This document shows positions 31,190 to 43,699 of a stretch of 64,000 bases of DNA, one piece after another. The notes under the pieces are model-generated. The model was not told the DNA's origin and did no database searches. It saw only the letters and a list, made by a program, of their open reading frames with translations. This stretch comes from Lycium barbarum (taxonomy: Eukaryota; Streptophyta; Magnoliopsida; Solanales; Solanaceae): NCBI RefSeq assembly GCF_019175385.1, contig NC_083338.1, forward strand, positions 61,908,884 to 61,972,883, read 5' to 3'. The translations under genes were made by a program, and so were the position numbers. Position 1 is the stretch's first letter; every line of letters starts with the position of its first letter.

Positions 31190-32764
31190 TCATGTTTCAA
31201 ACCATCCAATTGGAGATCTGGATTTTCTTCCATATAAGGCTTCATACGGGGCCATTTGAATACTGGAATGATAGCTGTTATTATAGGCAAATTCAATAAG
31301 AGGCAAATGCTCATCCCAACTACCACCAAAGTCCAGCACACATGCTCGTAGCATATCCTCTAAGGTCTGAATAGTGCGCTCGGCTTGTCCGTCAGTCTGC
31401 GGATGGAACGCCGTGCTGAGCTTAACTTGGGTACCTAGACCTTCTTGAAAGGACTTCCAGAACATGGCTGTGAACTGTGCCCCTCTGTCTGTGATAATGG
31501 CCAAAGGAATACCGTGAAGTCGTACAATCTCCTTGAGATACAATTTAGCATAATCTTCCGCTGAATATGTGGTTCTAACGGGAAGAAAATGAGTTGCTTT
31601 CGTGAGTCTATCCACGATCACCCATATAGAATCGTACTTCCCTCGCGTACGGGGTAATCCTACCACAAAATCCATGTTAATTTCTTCCCATTTCCACGTA
31701 GGAATTTCCATTGCTTGCAATAACCCTCCTGGCTTTTGATGCTCGGCCTTCACTTGCTGGCAATTTGGGCACTGTGCTACAAATTCTGCTATATCTCGCT
31801 TCATGCCATCCCACCAATATATCAATTTGAGATCGTGGTACATCTTGGTTGCACCTGGATGAATAGAATACCGGGAATAATGTGCTTCCTCTAAAATTCG
31901 TTGGCGCAAGTTTGCCACATTCGGTACACATAGCCGGCTTCGATATCTAAGAACCCCTTCTATGGAAACTTCGAATGGAGACTTTTCCTTTTCCTGAGAT
32001 AGATCTCGATAGTGGCTTAACTGAGGATCTTCATATTGCCGTCCCTTCACTTCTAGATTCAATGATGAAACTGTGGGGTCATTGATGCTAATACTTGCAT
32101 CTCCTGAATCAATTGGCCGTACGCCGAGACTTGCTAACCGATGGACCTCACGAACCATTTCTCGCTTTTCTGAAGGAACTCCACGTAAACTACCCATCGA
32201 TCGGCGGCTAAGTGCATCTGCTACTACATTCGCCTTCCCTGGATGATATAGAATGTTCACATCATAATCCGTCAGTAATTCTAACCATCTTCTTTGCCGC
32301 AGGTTCAACTCCTTCTGTTTGAAAATATATTGAAGGCTTTTGTGATCCGTATAGATGTCCACGTGCACACCATATAAATAGTGTCTCCACATTTTCAATG
32401 CATGAATGACCGCAGCTAGCTTAAGATCATGAGTGGGATAATTCTGTTCAAGTTTCCGCAACTGTCTCGAGGCATATGCAATGACGTTCCCATGCTGCAT
32501 CAACACACATCCTATTACCACGCCGGAAGCATCACAATATACGACATAGCCATCTGATCCTTCTGGAAGTGTTAGCACTGGCGCTGAGGTCAACCTGTTT
32601 TTCAGCTCTTGGAAGCTACGCTCACATGCATCACTCCACTGGAATTTATCCGACTTCTGGGTTAACTTTGTCAATGGGGCTGAAATAGATGAGAAGCCCT
32701 CTACGAATCTTCTATAATATCCTGCTAACCCAAGGAAACTACGAACTTTTGTGGGCGTCGTAGG
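31190..32764 (-). pseudogene. pol: E4 pol: RT connection, RNase H and integrase
   Basis: The open frame is 556 codons, but its first 32 come from the E5 LTR. The E4 part starts TPTTPTKVRSFLGLAGYYRR. RNase H is intact in sequence: YCDASGV (Asp110), THDLKLAAV, YTDHKSL (Asp172). After the linker [19 protein letters not shown] comes the integrase zinc domain (HYSRYSIHPG, CPNC at 364-367) and the DDE core: Asp397 (NMDFVVG), Asp458 (IITDRGAQF), Glu494 (GQAERTIQ). It ends at the TGA described above. Apart from this stop and the E5 insertion the module reads cleanly, so E4 is younger than E1. Confidence 0.9.
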
Positions 32765-35315
32765 TGTCACGACCCAACTCCCTAGGCCGCGACTAGTGTC
32801 CGTGCTGGACACCCAAACGTACCCAATAACCCAAATTAGCAAACGACAGAATATTTTCAAATATAAAAGTCACTTGGCGTTAGAAATGATCATAAATGAA
32901 CCGACGCAGTACATGGAAGCCGGTGAGGCTGTCACAAATCATATCATACCCAAACATATACAGAACCCACACAAGTATGTCTACAGACCTCTACAGAACA
33001 TGACAGACTCATGAGACGGGACAGGGCCCCGTCATACCCCTGAATAGTGTACATATATATAATAGCGGCAGACTGTACCAATATACAGGCTCTGAACAAG
33101 AGAGCGCTCCCAATATAGCAGAATAGATGTCCTAGGTAGGCGGTCAGCAAATCTGTCTTCTGCACCTGCGCGGCATGAAAACACAGCCCCGAAGAAAGGG
33201 GGTCAGTACGAAATATGTACTGAGTATGTAAAGCACAGAATGTAGTAAAAAAAGTCATCATCAAAGCAGAAGGTACAGAAAATGGACAGAATATCCAGAT
33301 TAGCAAAATACTGATCATAAAGCATAAATAGTATTTGTTGAAAACATATGTCGTACCTGGTCCCATTGCGGAACAAGATTTTAACCGAAACAGAACTTAC
33401 AGAGAAGTGAATGTGACATCCGAAGTATCAAATGCATATTTTCAAAACATGAGTAGTGTGTACAGAAACATATATCACATCATATCCGGCCCCTACCAAG
33501 GGGCTCAGCAAACAGAACGTGGCCACCCCCCTACGCTGGTGCCACCATACATAAGGAACAGAATAGGGGATAACCCCGTCACATAACATATCATATCAGA
33601 TGGCCATATCAGATCATATCATATCAGAATGTGTGTACATGGCACAACATACTCCAAAACCCATGTACATGTATACCTGCCCCCTCACATCGAGGCACGG
33701 CGAACAATGCAGTGGAATACGCTTGACAACATATCCTGGCCCGGGCTCAGTGGGGGAAACATTGAGGCATCCACGAACGGAGTAGTGAGCAACTAATTGC
33801 AATAAAAATAACATCTATATTTCCAGAGACTCAATGAGGCATATCGAATGACAAATCAAATCAATGAAATCGGACGGAATCATAGTAAATGAATTTCGAA
33901 TGTCATAATGGGTTACGGAGGCATAATCTTTTCTGAGATCGTTTCCAAGATCCAAAACAATTTATAAGACTTAACGGAATATTTAAAACAATTTTTGAAT
34001 AAGAGATAGAGGAGTAGTTCAAACGTTTCCTTTAAAGCAGTTCGAAGACAAGTCATAAATACAAAAGGGTAAAATCGGAAATAGTGGGCCCACCTCGGGA
34101 CAAGCAAGGCGGTGGGCTCAAATTACATATTTTAAGCTTATGGGGTCACCTACAAAGGTTCTACGGACGTTCTATAGCTTTACAAGTAGTTTAGGGAAAG
34201 TTTGCATGATTATCAAGAATACAAACCAAAAGGGCTCAATCTTACTGAAGGAAAAAGCGAGATTTTCAATTGCGGATTCCGATGGGCAGAAAGTCTTTCG
34301 AGGCCCGAATCCGATTCTAATACACTTAGGCATGCCAAAAGAAGGATCGGGGTAGCTTTACATACCTTTCAAGCTCCTTACGCCTTTCCAAGCTCACTTC
34401 CCGTTTCGTCAAAAATCTGCAAATGATCATATTTACCAATTGTGATTTATAGATTCTACGAATTCAACTTAACTCATATTTGTCTACCGAAATTTCGGCA
34501 GCACCTCCCCTATACATATATCACCCCCGAGAATTTAACTCGGCCAAAACAATCAACAACAACCCAACAACAACATCAACAACAACAACAATCACACTAA
34601 ACACAATATAACACAACTAGCTATCTTTCCAACACAATGCCATAACCTTCACTTCAACCTTAAATTCCAAACTAATCTCAATGGTTTCACATTCATCATC
34701 AATCTAGAGCATCACAACATAATTTAGAAGCATTTCATATCGTTTCCTCAAACTAATCTTACCTTTTTCTCCAATCTCCTTCACTCAAACATGTTGTCAT
34801 ATTGAAGAAACAAGGGCTCTTTCTTCCCAAACAATTGCACCATGTTGTAGAGGACCCTTAATATAGTAGGAATACCACAAGAAAAATATTTTTGGAGGAA
34901 GATTTAGAGTAGCTATTTTTCCATGGCCATGGCCGAAAATGGAGTGGTCTTATTTTTGCTCAAGGTTTCTTGATTCTTCTATGAGTTAAAGATGACTTAG
35001 TCATCTTTTAAGTCCACAAATTAAAACCCACACATGAGCCTTGGACCATTAAGGGGCCGGCAACCCCTCTACAATTGGGCCTCAATTTAGTTAAAAAAAA
35101 ATTCCAAGCCAAATTGGTCAAAATTCTTATTTTGTAATTCCCGAAACTAATTTCCAAAATTCTCATTTTTGCCCTTGGCCTCATTCCGTATTTCCACACC
35201 AATATTTTTCATGAAAATCACACATATATAAATTCAAATCAACATATGAACTTATTTCTTACAAATTGAAACAACTTTCCAATTTTCCAATTGTGCGAAA
35301 GCACGGGATATAATA
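32765..35315 (-). repeat. E5 3' LTR
   Basis: 2551 bp. About 560 bp present in the other copy (41487-42050 region) is missing near 34757, where CATTTCATATCGTTTCCTCAAA meets CTAATCTTACC. Cassette at 33166-33226, promoter-like block at 34485-34521. Confidence 0.92.
34485..34521 (-). promoter_or_regulatory. LTR core promoter-like block, E5 3' LTR
   Basis: Minus strand: TATGTATAGGGGAGGTGCTG then CCGAAATTTCGGTA, with the perfect 12-base palindrome. The 5' LTR copy is at 41217-41253. The donor-like AAAGGTATGTAAAGC is downstream near 34366. Confidence 0.5.
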
Positions 35316-35351
35316 TCCTCCCCCCCTTTAGAACATTCGTCCTCGAATGTT
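35316..35351 (-). promoter_or_regulatory. E5 polypurine tract and pre-PPT stem-loop
   Basis: The purine tract (complement TAAAGGGGGGGGAGGA) abuts the LTR. The perfect AACATTCG/CGAATGTT stem is at 35332-35351. Confidence 0.78.
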
Positions 35352-35456
35352 AGATTAGGCTTATAGGGTCTGTAAGTACTTCGGGGAAGTTTCTCTTTAT
35401 GGTCAGCACACATAATACACATTCATTAATGAATATAACTAAGCAAAGCTTTTAAA

Positions 35457-37250
35457 TTACCTGGAGGGATAGCGAACAACTGAGGATATTTCTTCTTCAT
35501 CTTCCCAGGTCATCTCCTCCCTGTTATTATTATTCCGCCACAGCACCTTAGCGGAAGCTACATCTTTGTTCTGTAATTTTCTTACTTGGCAATCCAGAAC
35601 GGCTACAGGCTGCTCTTCGTACGATAGTTCCTCCGTCACCCGAATATTATTTGCTGGAAATATTCTAGGAGGATCGCCGACACATTTTCGAAGCATGGAT
35701 ACGTGAAATACCGGATGTACTTCTTCCAAATCAGATGGTAGGTCTAGCCCGTAAACGACATTCTCAATTCTTCGAACAATCTGATAAGGTCAGATATATC
35801 GCGGATTGAACTTACTCTTTTTACCGAATCACATTATGCCTTTCATAGGCGATACTTCAAAAATACCCAATCACTAACCTGGGATTCCAACGGTCGACGC
35901 CGTTTATCAGAATATGACTTCTGTCGACCCTAAGCTGCTAATTGTCTCTCTCGGATAAGTTTCACCTTATCAACTGCCTATTGGATCATATCTGGGCCTA
36001 TTAATTCTGTTTCGCCAATATCAAACTAGCTGATGGGTGACCTGCATTTTCTGTCATACAAAGCCTCGTATTAAGCTAGAATGGTAGCGGTTATTATAAG
36101 CAAACTCGATCAACGGCAGATGATCGTCTCGGCTACCTCCGAAATCAATAATACAGGCTCGCAACATATCTTCTAGCATTTGTATAGTGTGCTCGGCCTG
36201 TCCGTTACTCTGAGGATGGAATACTGTGCTTGGACTTACCTGAGCCCCTAATCCTTCCTGAAACGAATCTCCAGAAATTAGTCATAAACTGAGTATCTCT
36301 GTCAATGACAATAGATATAGGAGCTCCGTGGAGTCTCATTATTCCTTTAATACATATAGTCTGGCATAATCCCCAACCGAATAAGTGGTTCTGACGGGGA
36401 GAAAATGGGCTGATATTTGTCAGTTTATCAACTATACCACATATGGAAATCATACTTCCGTGGAGCGCGAGGCAAACCCGTAATGAGATCCATACTAATT
36501 ATTTCCCACTTCTAAGTCAGAATTTTCATTTCCTGAAACAGTCCACCCGGTTTCTGATACCCAATTTTAACTTGCTGACAATTTGGGCACTGGTCAACGA
36601 GTCTTACGATGTCGGGCACACATAATCTGCCTCGGTATAACAATACTCATCTGGTAAAACCTCGAGCTGGATCTTTTCCTTGTCAAAGGTTGTATCTCTA
36701 TACGATACTAGAATAGAATCCTCAAACTGACGCTGTTTTACCTTTCCCATGATCGATGATTCAGTAACTTCTTCGGACAAAATTCCAATATCTTCAGAAC
36801 CGACCAAACGGACTCTAAGGCTAGCTGACTAATGAGTTTTACAGACCAATTCTTTACTTCTGAATGTATGCCGGTCAAGCCGTCCGTAGACTCACGACTA
36901 AGTGCGTCTGTCACAGCTTTAGCTTTTCTGGGGTGGCACAAAATATTAACATCATAATCCTTCAATAATTGAACCATCTTCTCTGTCGCGAATTCGACTC
37001 CCTTTTTCTTAAAACGTATACTGGCAGCCCTTAGGATCCGTATAAATATCAACGCGCACCCCACGTAAGTAATACCGCCATATCTTTAAAGCATGAATCA
37101 CCATAGCTAATTCCAGACCATGGGCGAAATAATTTTTCCTCGTGCGGTCTGAGCTGCCAAGGGACATAGGCCATAATCTGACCATTTCCAGACAACTACA
37201 TATTTCAGTCGATGTCGAAGGCCTAGACCAGTCCTTTATCGCTTCAATTT
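35457..37250 (-). pseudogene. pol: E5 pol remnant: RNase H end, integrase, chromodomain
   Basis: Minus-strand pol spread over three frames with many stops and small gaps. From upstream: LLKDYDVNILCHPRKAKAV and DALSRES (RNase H end, near 36870-36970), KQRQFEDSILVSYRD (linker), CPNCQQ-like sequence near 36585, VDKLTNISPF and MRLHGAPISIVIDRDTQFMT (integrase core with the second Asp, 36290-36340), a run of integrase C-terminus at 35740-36060, then HPVFHVSMLRKCVGDPPRIF and KVLWRNNNNREEMTWEDEEE (chromodomain tail, 35457-35729). Upstream of about 37250 RT similarity fades out. It is more eroded than the pol of E1 or E4. Confidence 0.8.
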
Positions 37251-38100
37251 TCTGTATGTCAGTTATTTTCGTTCATGCTTAATTTATTTTACTTTCATTC
37301 GCTCCCCCTCCTTGGGGTTGTACTTACACCATATTCGAATCTTTTCCTTCTAACCTACAACTTGATTATCTTCGTACGAAACCTTAACAGAATCATAATT
37401 ACATAGTACACAATCTTACTCGATAGTTGGCACTCAAGTGATATAATTAGGGTAGTTGCTTGTCTCATAGTAACCACATACTTTCTTCATACCCATTCCT
37501 TATCTGTCGTCCTATTTTCTCGACGATCGAATTATTTGATATTCACATAATTCATCATTTCATGTCGTAAGTTTTTCTTTGCCCTGTACTATTCCATTTT
37601 AGTTTGCTTTCGCAATTAACTTCGTGCTTTGCCCGTCGACTCTTTCAGAGGCTCCGCTTAATTACGTTTCTCACGGTTCACTTCTCCTGACATTTGGATC
37701 TTCCAATCTCAACCGGTAGCGAAATAAGTATCAATCTATTTCGTAACATTGGTACCACACCTTTCCCCTTTTCTCGTACATTCTCTCCAGTTAATGTTTT
37801 TCGTATATGACAACACTGGCTATTAGGGTTCACCAATCAATCGACATCATCATAAATGGGGGGGCCTACACATACGCATATATATCACTGCCATTCTTTT
37901 ACAATACATCTTCAATCACTTGTTCGAATTTACTCTAATTTTAGGGCTGCGCTGTTTTTTCTTTCTTTTTAACAATCCAATCCGTCTCAGCTCGTGTGAC
38001 CCCTATAAAATTTCTAGCCATTCCACACATCCTAATTCCATTTAGGTTACCCCGAATTTCCTATTCGTCTCTCATATCTATGTTGCGAAAATTTTGTACA
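37251..38100 (-). other. E5 non-coding stretch between pol remnant and 5S-like segment
   Basis: No gene. It is collinear with E2 interior on the other strand (for example CCTTGGGGTTGTACTTACAC near 37311 and CTTCGTACGAAACCTTAACA near 37370), and from about 37640 to 38100 with the module of E3. It contains a short G run at 37857-37863. Confidence 0.65.
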
Positions 38101-38198
38101 TTTCCCAGGGGGTCACCCATCCCAGAATTGCTCTGGCCCTAGCACGCTTAACCTTACAACTTTAATGCATTTAGGCACGTTAAGACCGGTATAATTAC
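38101..38198 (-). ncRNA. 5S rRNA-like segment in E5
   Basis: Minus strand: TTAAGCGTGCTAGGGC (box A-like), then AGAGCAATTCT, then GGATGGGTGACCCCCTGGGA (box C-like) ending at 38101. The core 38101-38151 matches the remembered plant 5S consensus at about 43 of 51 positions. The 5' part, AATTATACCGGTCTTAA near 38180-38195, is weaker. It lies between the leader and the pol remnant, whereas in E3 and E7 it lies between gag and the PPT. Confidence 0.75.
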
Positions 38199-39399
38199 AT
38201 TGATTGCCCCGCACAGCCTTTGTCACTTAATTTAAGATAAATCGGGGTCTTAACAACTTTTCAAAATGTTCTCATAGTGGGTCCCACCCCGACCTAGCGA
38301 GAATTCTTTTACCTTTCTGACTATATGGTTGCTGTGTCGCCCCTTGTACGTCTTCAATACTTACCTCCACGTATATATATAATTCTAGACAGCCCACGAG
38401 TTTAAGTCTGTATCCCACAAATTCCATCTCCAATTAGTCGATGGAAACTGATGAAATGCTACTGTAAGGCATTTTACAATCATCAGCACGAGAAAGCTAA
38501 AGTCTGACGAACTTCGCGGAATCTTTTAGTACTTAATTCACATAATTACCTCCATATTTATATATATGAGCCGTGAGCAAACCACTCAATTCCCGCCTGC
38601 TTGTCATACGCTTTGTATTCTTTCCATTAGAGGAAACTTGATCGTTTGACATTTTTGCCCTTCCACATATTTTTGCCCTTCACGTGGGCTATGCTAAAAC
38701 AAAATGGGGTTAGAACATATTTCTCGTCCCTTCAATTAAATTATGAATTCTCTACTCGTATGTGCTTTCTCGAGATAAAATTTTCCCGATAAGGGTAATG
38801 CTTCTTACAAATGACATGGAGGGTACCTCTTAAAATTTTAATCCACCATTATAGATTTATCCTATCGGTATCGACCTTCAATACAGGTTAAAAATGTATA
38901 TCTCATTTCCCTTTTCGTATTCCTAGAAAAATTTGGGCAGAGGTTCCTCTGTATTTCTTACTATACCAAAACCTGTACACAGGAAATACCAACCATGCCT
39001 CACAGGGTCAACACATATACGTCTATACATATCATATCACGTCGCATCACAGCCACACGGGGCTAAAAATTCCAAATAAAAAGTATCAGAATGCCGAGGC
39101 TTACCTCACATGCCCAACCCGAACTGCACCTGCTACACTTTCCATGTTTGTTTCCCTTTTTAATGTTCGACTTTATGTTTTAACCGTACTTCAGAATACC
39201 TTACCCAGCATACGTCTTTCATACCATTGCTTACCGGAGTACTGTGTAGCTTCCAATATCAGCAGTCGCTGTCTTACGTCGATACCGTTCTCCAGCTGCA
39301 ATCAAGGGTTAGTAAAGAAAGAAACTCATTTCCTACAGCTGGCTCTATCGCACGATCTAAGAATCAAAGAAAGGTAACACCCTAAATGTCCTGTAGCCT
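38199..39399 (-). other. E5 non-coding leader region
   Basis: No gag or other gene is visible. A GTGGGACCC block at 38278-38288 is shared with E3. Stretches at 38390-38640 are collinear with E2 5480-5720. The part nearest the primer site matches the common leader (CTGTAGCCTCCTG). Confidence 0.65.
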
Positions 39400-39439
39400 C
39401 CTGTTTATAGATGTAGTGCACAACACACCGATAAACAAG
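39400..39439 (-). promoter_or_regulatory. Leader stem-loop with GTGCAC loop, E5
   Basis: Minus strand: CTTGTTTAT/ATAAACAGG and GGTGTG/TACATC, where one C-to-U change gives a G-U pair. The loop TTGTGCAC has its palindrome at 39416-39421. Confidence 0.6.
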
Positions 39440-39477
39440 ACTCTACTAGACACGGTCTGTAGACACTCCGAGGACGA

Positions 39478-39496
39478 ACCGCTCTGATACTACTTT
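39478..39496 (-). promoter_or_regulatory. E5 primer binding site
   Basis: The minus strand after the LTR reads AAAAGTAGTATCAGAGCGG: the tRNA-Met site with TGG changed to TAG. Confidence 0.8.
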
Positions 39497-42400
39497 TGTC
39501 ACGACCCAACTCCGTAGGCCGCGACTAGTGTCCGTGCTGGACACCCAAACGTACCCAATAACCCAAATTAGCAAACGACAGAATATTTTCAAATATAAAA
39601 GTCACTTGGCGTTAGTAATGATCATAAATGAACCGACGCAGTACATGGAAGCCGGTGAGGCTGTCACAAATCATATCATACCCAAACATATACAGAACCC
39701 ACACAAGTATGTCTACAGACCTCTACAGAACATGACAGACTCATGAGACGGGACAGGGCCCCGTCATACCCCTGAATAGTGTACATATATATAATAGCGG
39801 CAGACTGTACCAATATACAGGCTCTGAACAAGAGAGCGCTCCCAATATAGCAGAATAGATGTCCTAGGTAGGCGGTCAGCAAATCTGTCTTCTGTACCTG
39901 CGCGGCATGAAAACACAGCCCCGAAGAAAGGGGGTCAGTACGAAATATGTACTGAGTATGTAAAGCACAGAACGTAGTAAACAAAGTCATCATCAAAGCA
40001 GAAGGTACAGAAAATGGACAGAATATCCAGATTAGCAAAATACTGATCATAAAGCATAAATAGTATTTGTTGAAAACATATGTCGTACCTGGTCCCATTG
40101 CGGAACAAGATTTTAACCGAAACAGAACTTACAGAGAAGTGAATGTGACATCCGAAGTATCAAATGCATATTTTCAAAACATGAGTAGTGTGTACAGAAA
40201 CATATATCACATCATATCCGGCCCCTGCCAAGGGGCTCAGCAAACAGAACGTGGCCACCCCCCGACGCTGGTGCCACCATACATAAGGAACAGAATAGGG
40301 GATAACCCCGTCACATAACATATCATATCAGATGGCCATATCAGATCATATCATATCAGAATGTGTGTACATGGCACAACATACTCCAAAACCCATGTAC
40401 ATGTATACCTGCCCCCTCACATCGAGGCACGGCGAACAATGCAGTGGAATACGCTTGACAACATATCCTGGCCCGGGCTCAGTGGGGGAAACATTGAGGC
40501 ATCCACGAACGGAGTAGTGAGAAACTACTTGCAATAAAAATAACATATATATTTCCAGAGACTCAATGAGGCATATCGAATGACAAATCAAATCAATGAA
40601 ATCGGACGGAATCATAGTAAATGAATTTCGAATGTCATAATGGGTTACGGAGGCATAATCTTTTCTGAGATCGTTTCCAAGATCCAAAACAATTTATAAG
40701 ACTTAACGGAATATTTAAAACAATTTTTGAATAAGAGATAGAGGAGTAGTTCAAACGTTTCCTTTAAAGCAGTTCGAAGACAAGTCATAAATACAAAAGG
40801 GTAAAATCGGAAATAGTGGGCCCACCTCGGGACAAGCAAGGCGGTGGGCTCAAATTACATATTTTAAGCTTATGGGGTCACCTACAAAGGTTCTACGGAC
40901 GTTCTATAGCTTTCCAAGTAGTTTAGGGAAAGTTTGCATGATTATCAAGAATACAAACCAAAAGGGCTCAATCTTACTGAAGGAAAAAGCGAGATTTTCA
41001 ATTGCGGATTCCGATGGGCAGAAAGTCTTTCGAGGCCCGAATCCGATTCTAATACATTTAGGCATGCCAAAAGAAGGATCGGGGTAGCTTTACATACCTT
41101 TCAAGCTCCTTACGCCTTTCCAAGCTCAGTTCCCGTTTCGTCAAAAATCTGCAAATGATCATATTTACCAATTGTGATTTATAGATTCTACGAATTCAAC
41201 TTAACTCATATTTGTCTACCGAAATTTCGGCAGCACCTCCCCTATACATATAGCACCCCCGAGAATTTAACTCGGCCAAAACAATCAACAACAACCCAAC
41301 AACAACATCAACAACAACAACAATCACACTAAACACAATATAACACAACTAGCTATCTTTCCAACACAATGTCATAACCTTCACTTCAACCTTAAATTCC
41401 AAACTAATCTCAATGGTTTCACATTCATCATCAATCTAGAGCATCACAACATAATTTAGAAGCATTTCATATTGTTTCCTCAAATTATACACACGATATA
41501 CATAATATACAAACTTTCCGCCAAAGTCATAATTCATCCAAAAACTCCTAATCTTTGGCATACGTATTCATAACATGTTTCCATCTTCCAAATCTATCAA
41601 TGATCATCATAATTTGCAACCTAACAACTTCATTTTCATAATGTCATAAAATCGTACTAAAACGACATAAGCTTCTACATTCCATTTCAATGCAAACTTA
41701 TATCATTTTATCTTCATTTACATTGCAAGCATCACAACAACACAACTAACACATTAAACAAAATTAATTCACTCCCATTCCAACTCCAGTATACCACACG
41801 GCCAAATGCTCTTTTTATCAATTCAACCAAATTTATTCAACTTTCATTCTCAATATGAATTCCATCATACTCACAACTAGAATACAACATAATTTCAATT
41901 GATCATTGGCATACAATGCATGCATACACACGGCCATACACTCTATTCCATACCCACTTTGAAATCTTCCATTTTTCCATACAATCAACTCATTCCCACT
42001 TACTACAACACAAACAAAACTTCATAACACAATAAAAAGAGATGAACTCTTACCTTTTTCTCCAATCTCCTTCACTCAAACATGTTGTCATATTGAAGAA
42101 ACAAGGGCTTTTTCTTCCCAAACAATTGCACCATGTTGTAGAGGACCCTTAATATAGTAGGAATACCACAAGAAAAATATTTTTGGAGGAAGATTTAGAG
42201 TAGCTATTTTTCCATGGCCATGGCCGAAAATGGAGTGGTCTTCTTTTTGCTCAAGGTTTCTTGATTCTTCTATGAGTTAAAGATGACTTAGTCATCTTTT
42301 AAGTCCACAAATTAAAACCCACACATGGGCCTTGGACCATTAAGGGGCCGGCAACCCCTCTACAATTGGGCCTCAATTTAGTTAAAAAAAAAAATTTCCA

Positions 42401-42608
42401 AGCCAAATTGGTCAAAATTCTTATTTTGTAATTCCCGAAACTAATTTCCAAAATTCTCATTTTGCCCTTGGCCTCATTCCGTATTTCCACACCAATATTT
42501 TTCATGAAAATCACACATATATAAATTCAAATCAACATATGAACTTATTTCTTACAAATTGAAACAACTTTCCAATTTTCCAATTGTGCGAAATCACGGG
42601 ATATAATA
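39497..42608 (-). repeat. E5 5' LTR
   Basis: 3112 bp, carrying the 560-bp segment missing from the 3' LTR. Otherwise it is near-identical by eye. Both LTRs start TATT on the minus strand. Cassette at 39898-39958. Confidence 0.92.
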
Positions 42609-42613
42609 GTAGG

Positions 42614-43654
42614 CCTTGGACAAGTCTTCACAGCTTCTATTTTCTGAGTGTCGACTCGGATGCCATCATCTGAAATAACATGACCCAGGAATGCATCAGA
42701 ATTAAGCCAAAACTCGCACTTCGAAAACTTTGCATACATTTCCCGATCTCGAAGAACGCCAAGAACAATTCTTAGATGATCTGCATGTTCTGATTCTGTG
42801 CGAGAATATACCAAAATATCGTCGATGAACACTATCACAAAAAGGTCCAAGAACGGCCTGAACACATTATTCATTAAATTCACGAACACTGCCGGGGCAT
42901 TTGTCAACCCGAATGACATTACTCGAAACTCGTAGTGACCATATCTTGTCCTGAAGGCAGTCTTGGGAATATCTGCTTCCCTAATTCTCACCTGATGATA
43001 ACCCGATCTCAGATCTATCTTGGAGAACCATTTAGCACCTTGCAACTGATCGAACAAGTCGTCAATTCTAGGAAGGGGATATATGTTCTTCACCGTCACT
43101 TTGTTCAACTGCCTGTAGTCGATGCACATTCGTAGCAATCCGTCTTTCTTCCTTACGAACAAGACTGGTGCTCCCCATGGCGAGGAACTAGGCCTTATAA
43201 ACCCCTTCTCAAGTAAATATTTTAGTTGTGCTTTTAGCTCTTTCAGTTCTGCTAGAGCCATTCGATACGGAGGAATAGAGATGGGCTTGGTGTCTGGTAA
43301 CACATCGATGGCAAAATCAATCTCCCTTTCTGGAGGAAGGCCTGGCAACTCGTCGGGAAACAGATCTGGGAATTCATTCACTACCGGGACAGACTGGAAA
43401 GTTGGCACTTCCGCTTCCGTGTCATGAACCCGAACTAGATGACAAATATAACCCTTGGCTATCATATTTCTCGCCTTAAGGTAGGAAACAAACCTACCCT
43501 TTGGGGAAGCTATATTACCCTTCCACTCAAGTACGGGCTCTCCCGGAAATTGGAATCGAACTACTTTTGTCCGGCAACAAACATTAGCATAGCATGATGC
43601 CAACCAGTCCATACCCATAATTACGTCAAAATCTATCATCTCAAGTTCAATCAA
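42614..43654 (-). pseudogene. pol: E4 pol: protease end and reverse transcriptase
   Basis: E4 pol upstream of the E5 insertion. It opens with the protease C-terminus ([20 protein letters not shown]), then the RT with all its boxes: IPPYRMA (128), [20 protein letters not shown] (166), [13 protein letters not shown] (211), [23 protein letters not shown] (248) and FIDDILVYS with the catalytic Asp pair at 278-279. The frame is open up to KTCPRPT at the insertion. The first Met is not a true start: protease codons continue upstream beyond an in-frame TAA. This is the best-preserved RT in the window. Confidence 0.92.
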
Positions 43655-43699
43655 ATCAGCCCTTGTCTGACGATCACATAAAATGACTACACGGTTCTT

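Larger units (their letters stand above)
32765..42608 (-). mobile_element. E5, decayed element with 5S-like module
   Basis: Minus-strand element of 9844 bp inserted in E4 RT, flanked by GTAGG (32760-32764 and 42609-42613). The LTRs run TATTATATCCCG...GGTCGTGACA. The interior holds a non-coding leader region, a 5S rRNA-like module and a worn RNase H-integrase-chromodomain remnant; gag and RT are not recognisable. Removing E5 rejoins E4 pol at KTCPRPT/TPTKVRSF. Confidence 0.93.
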
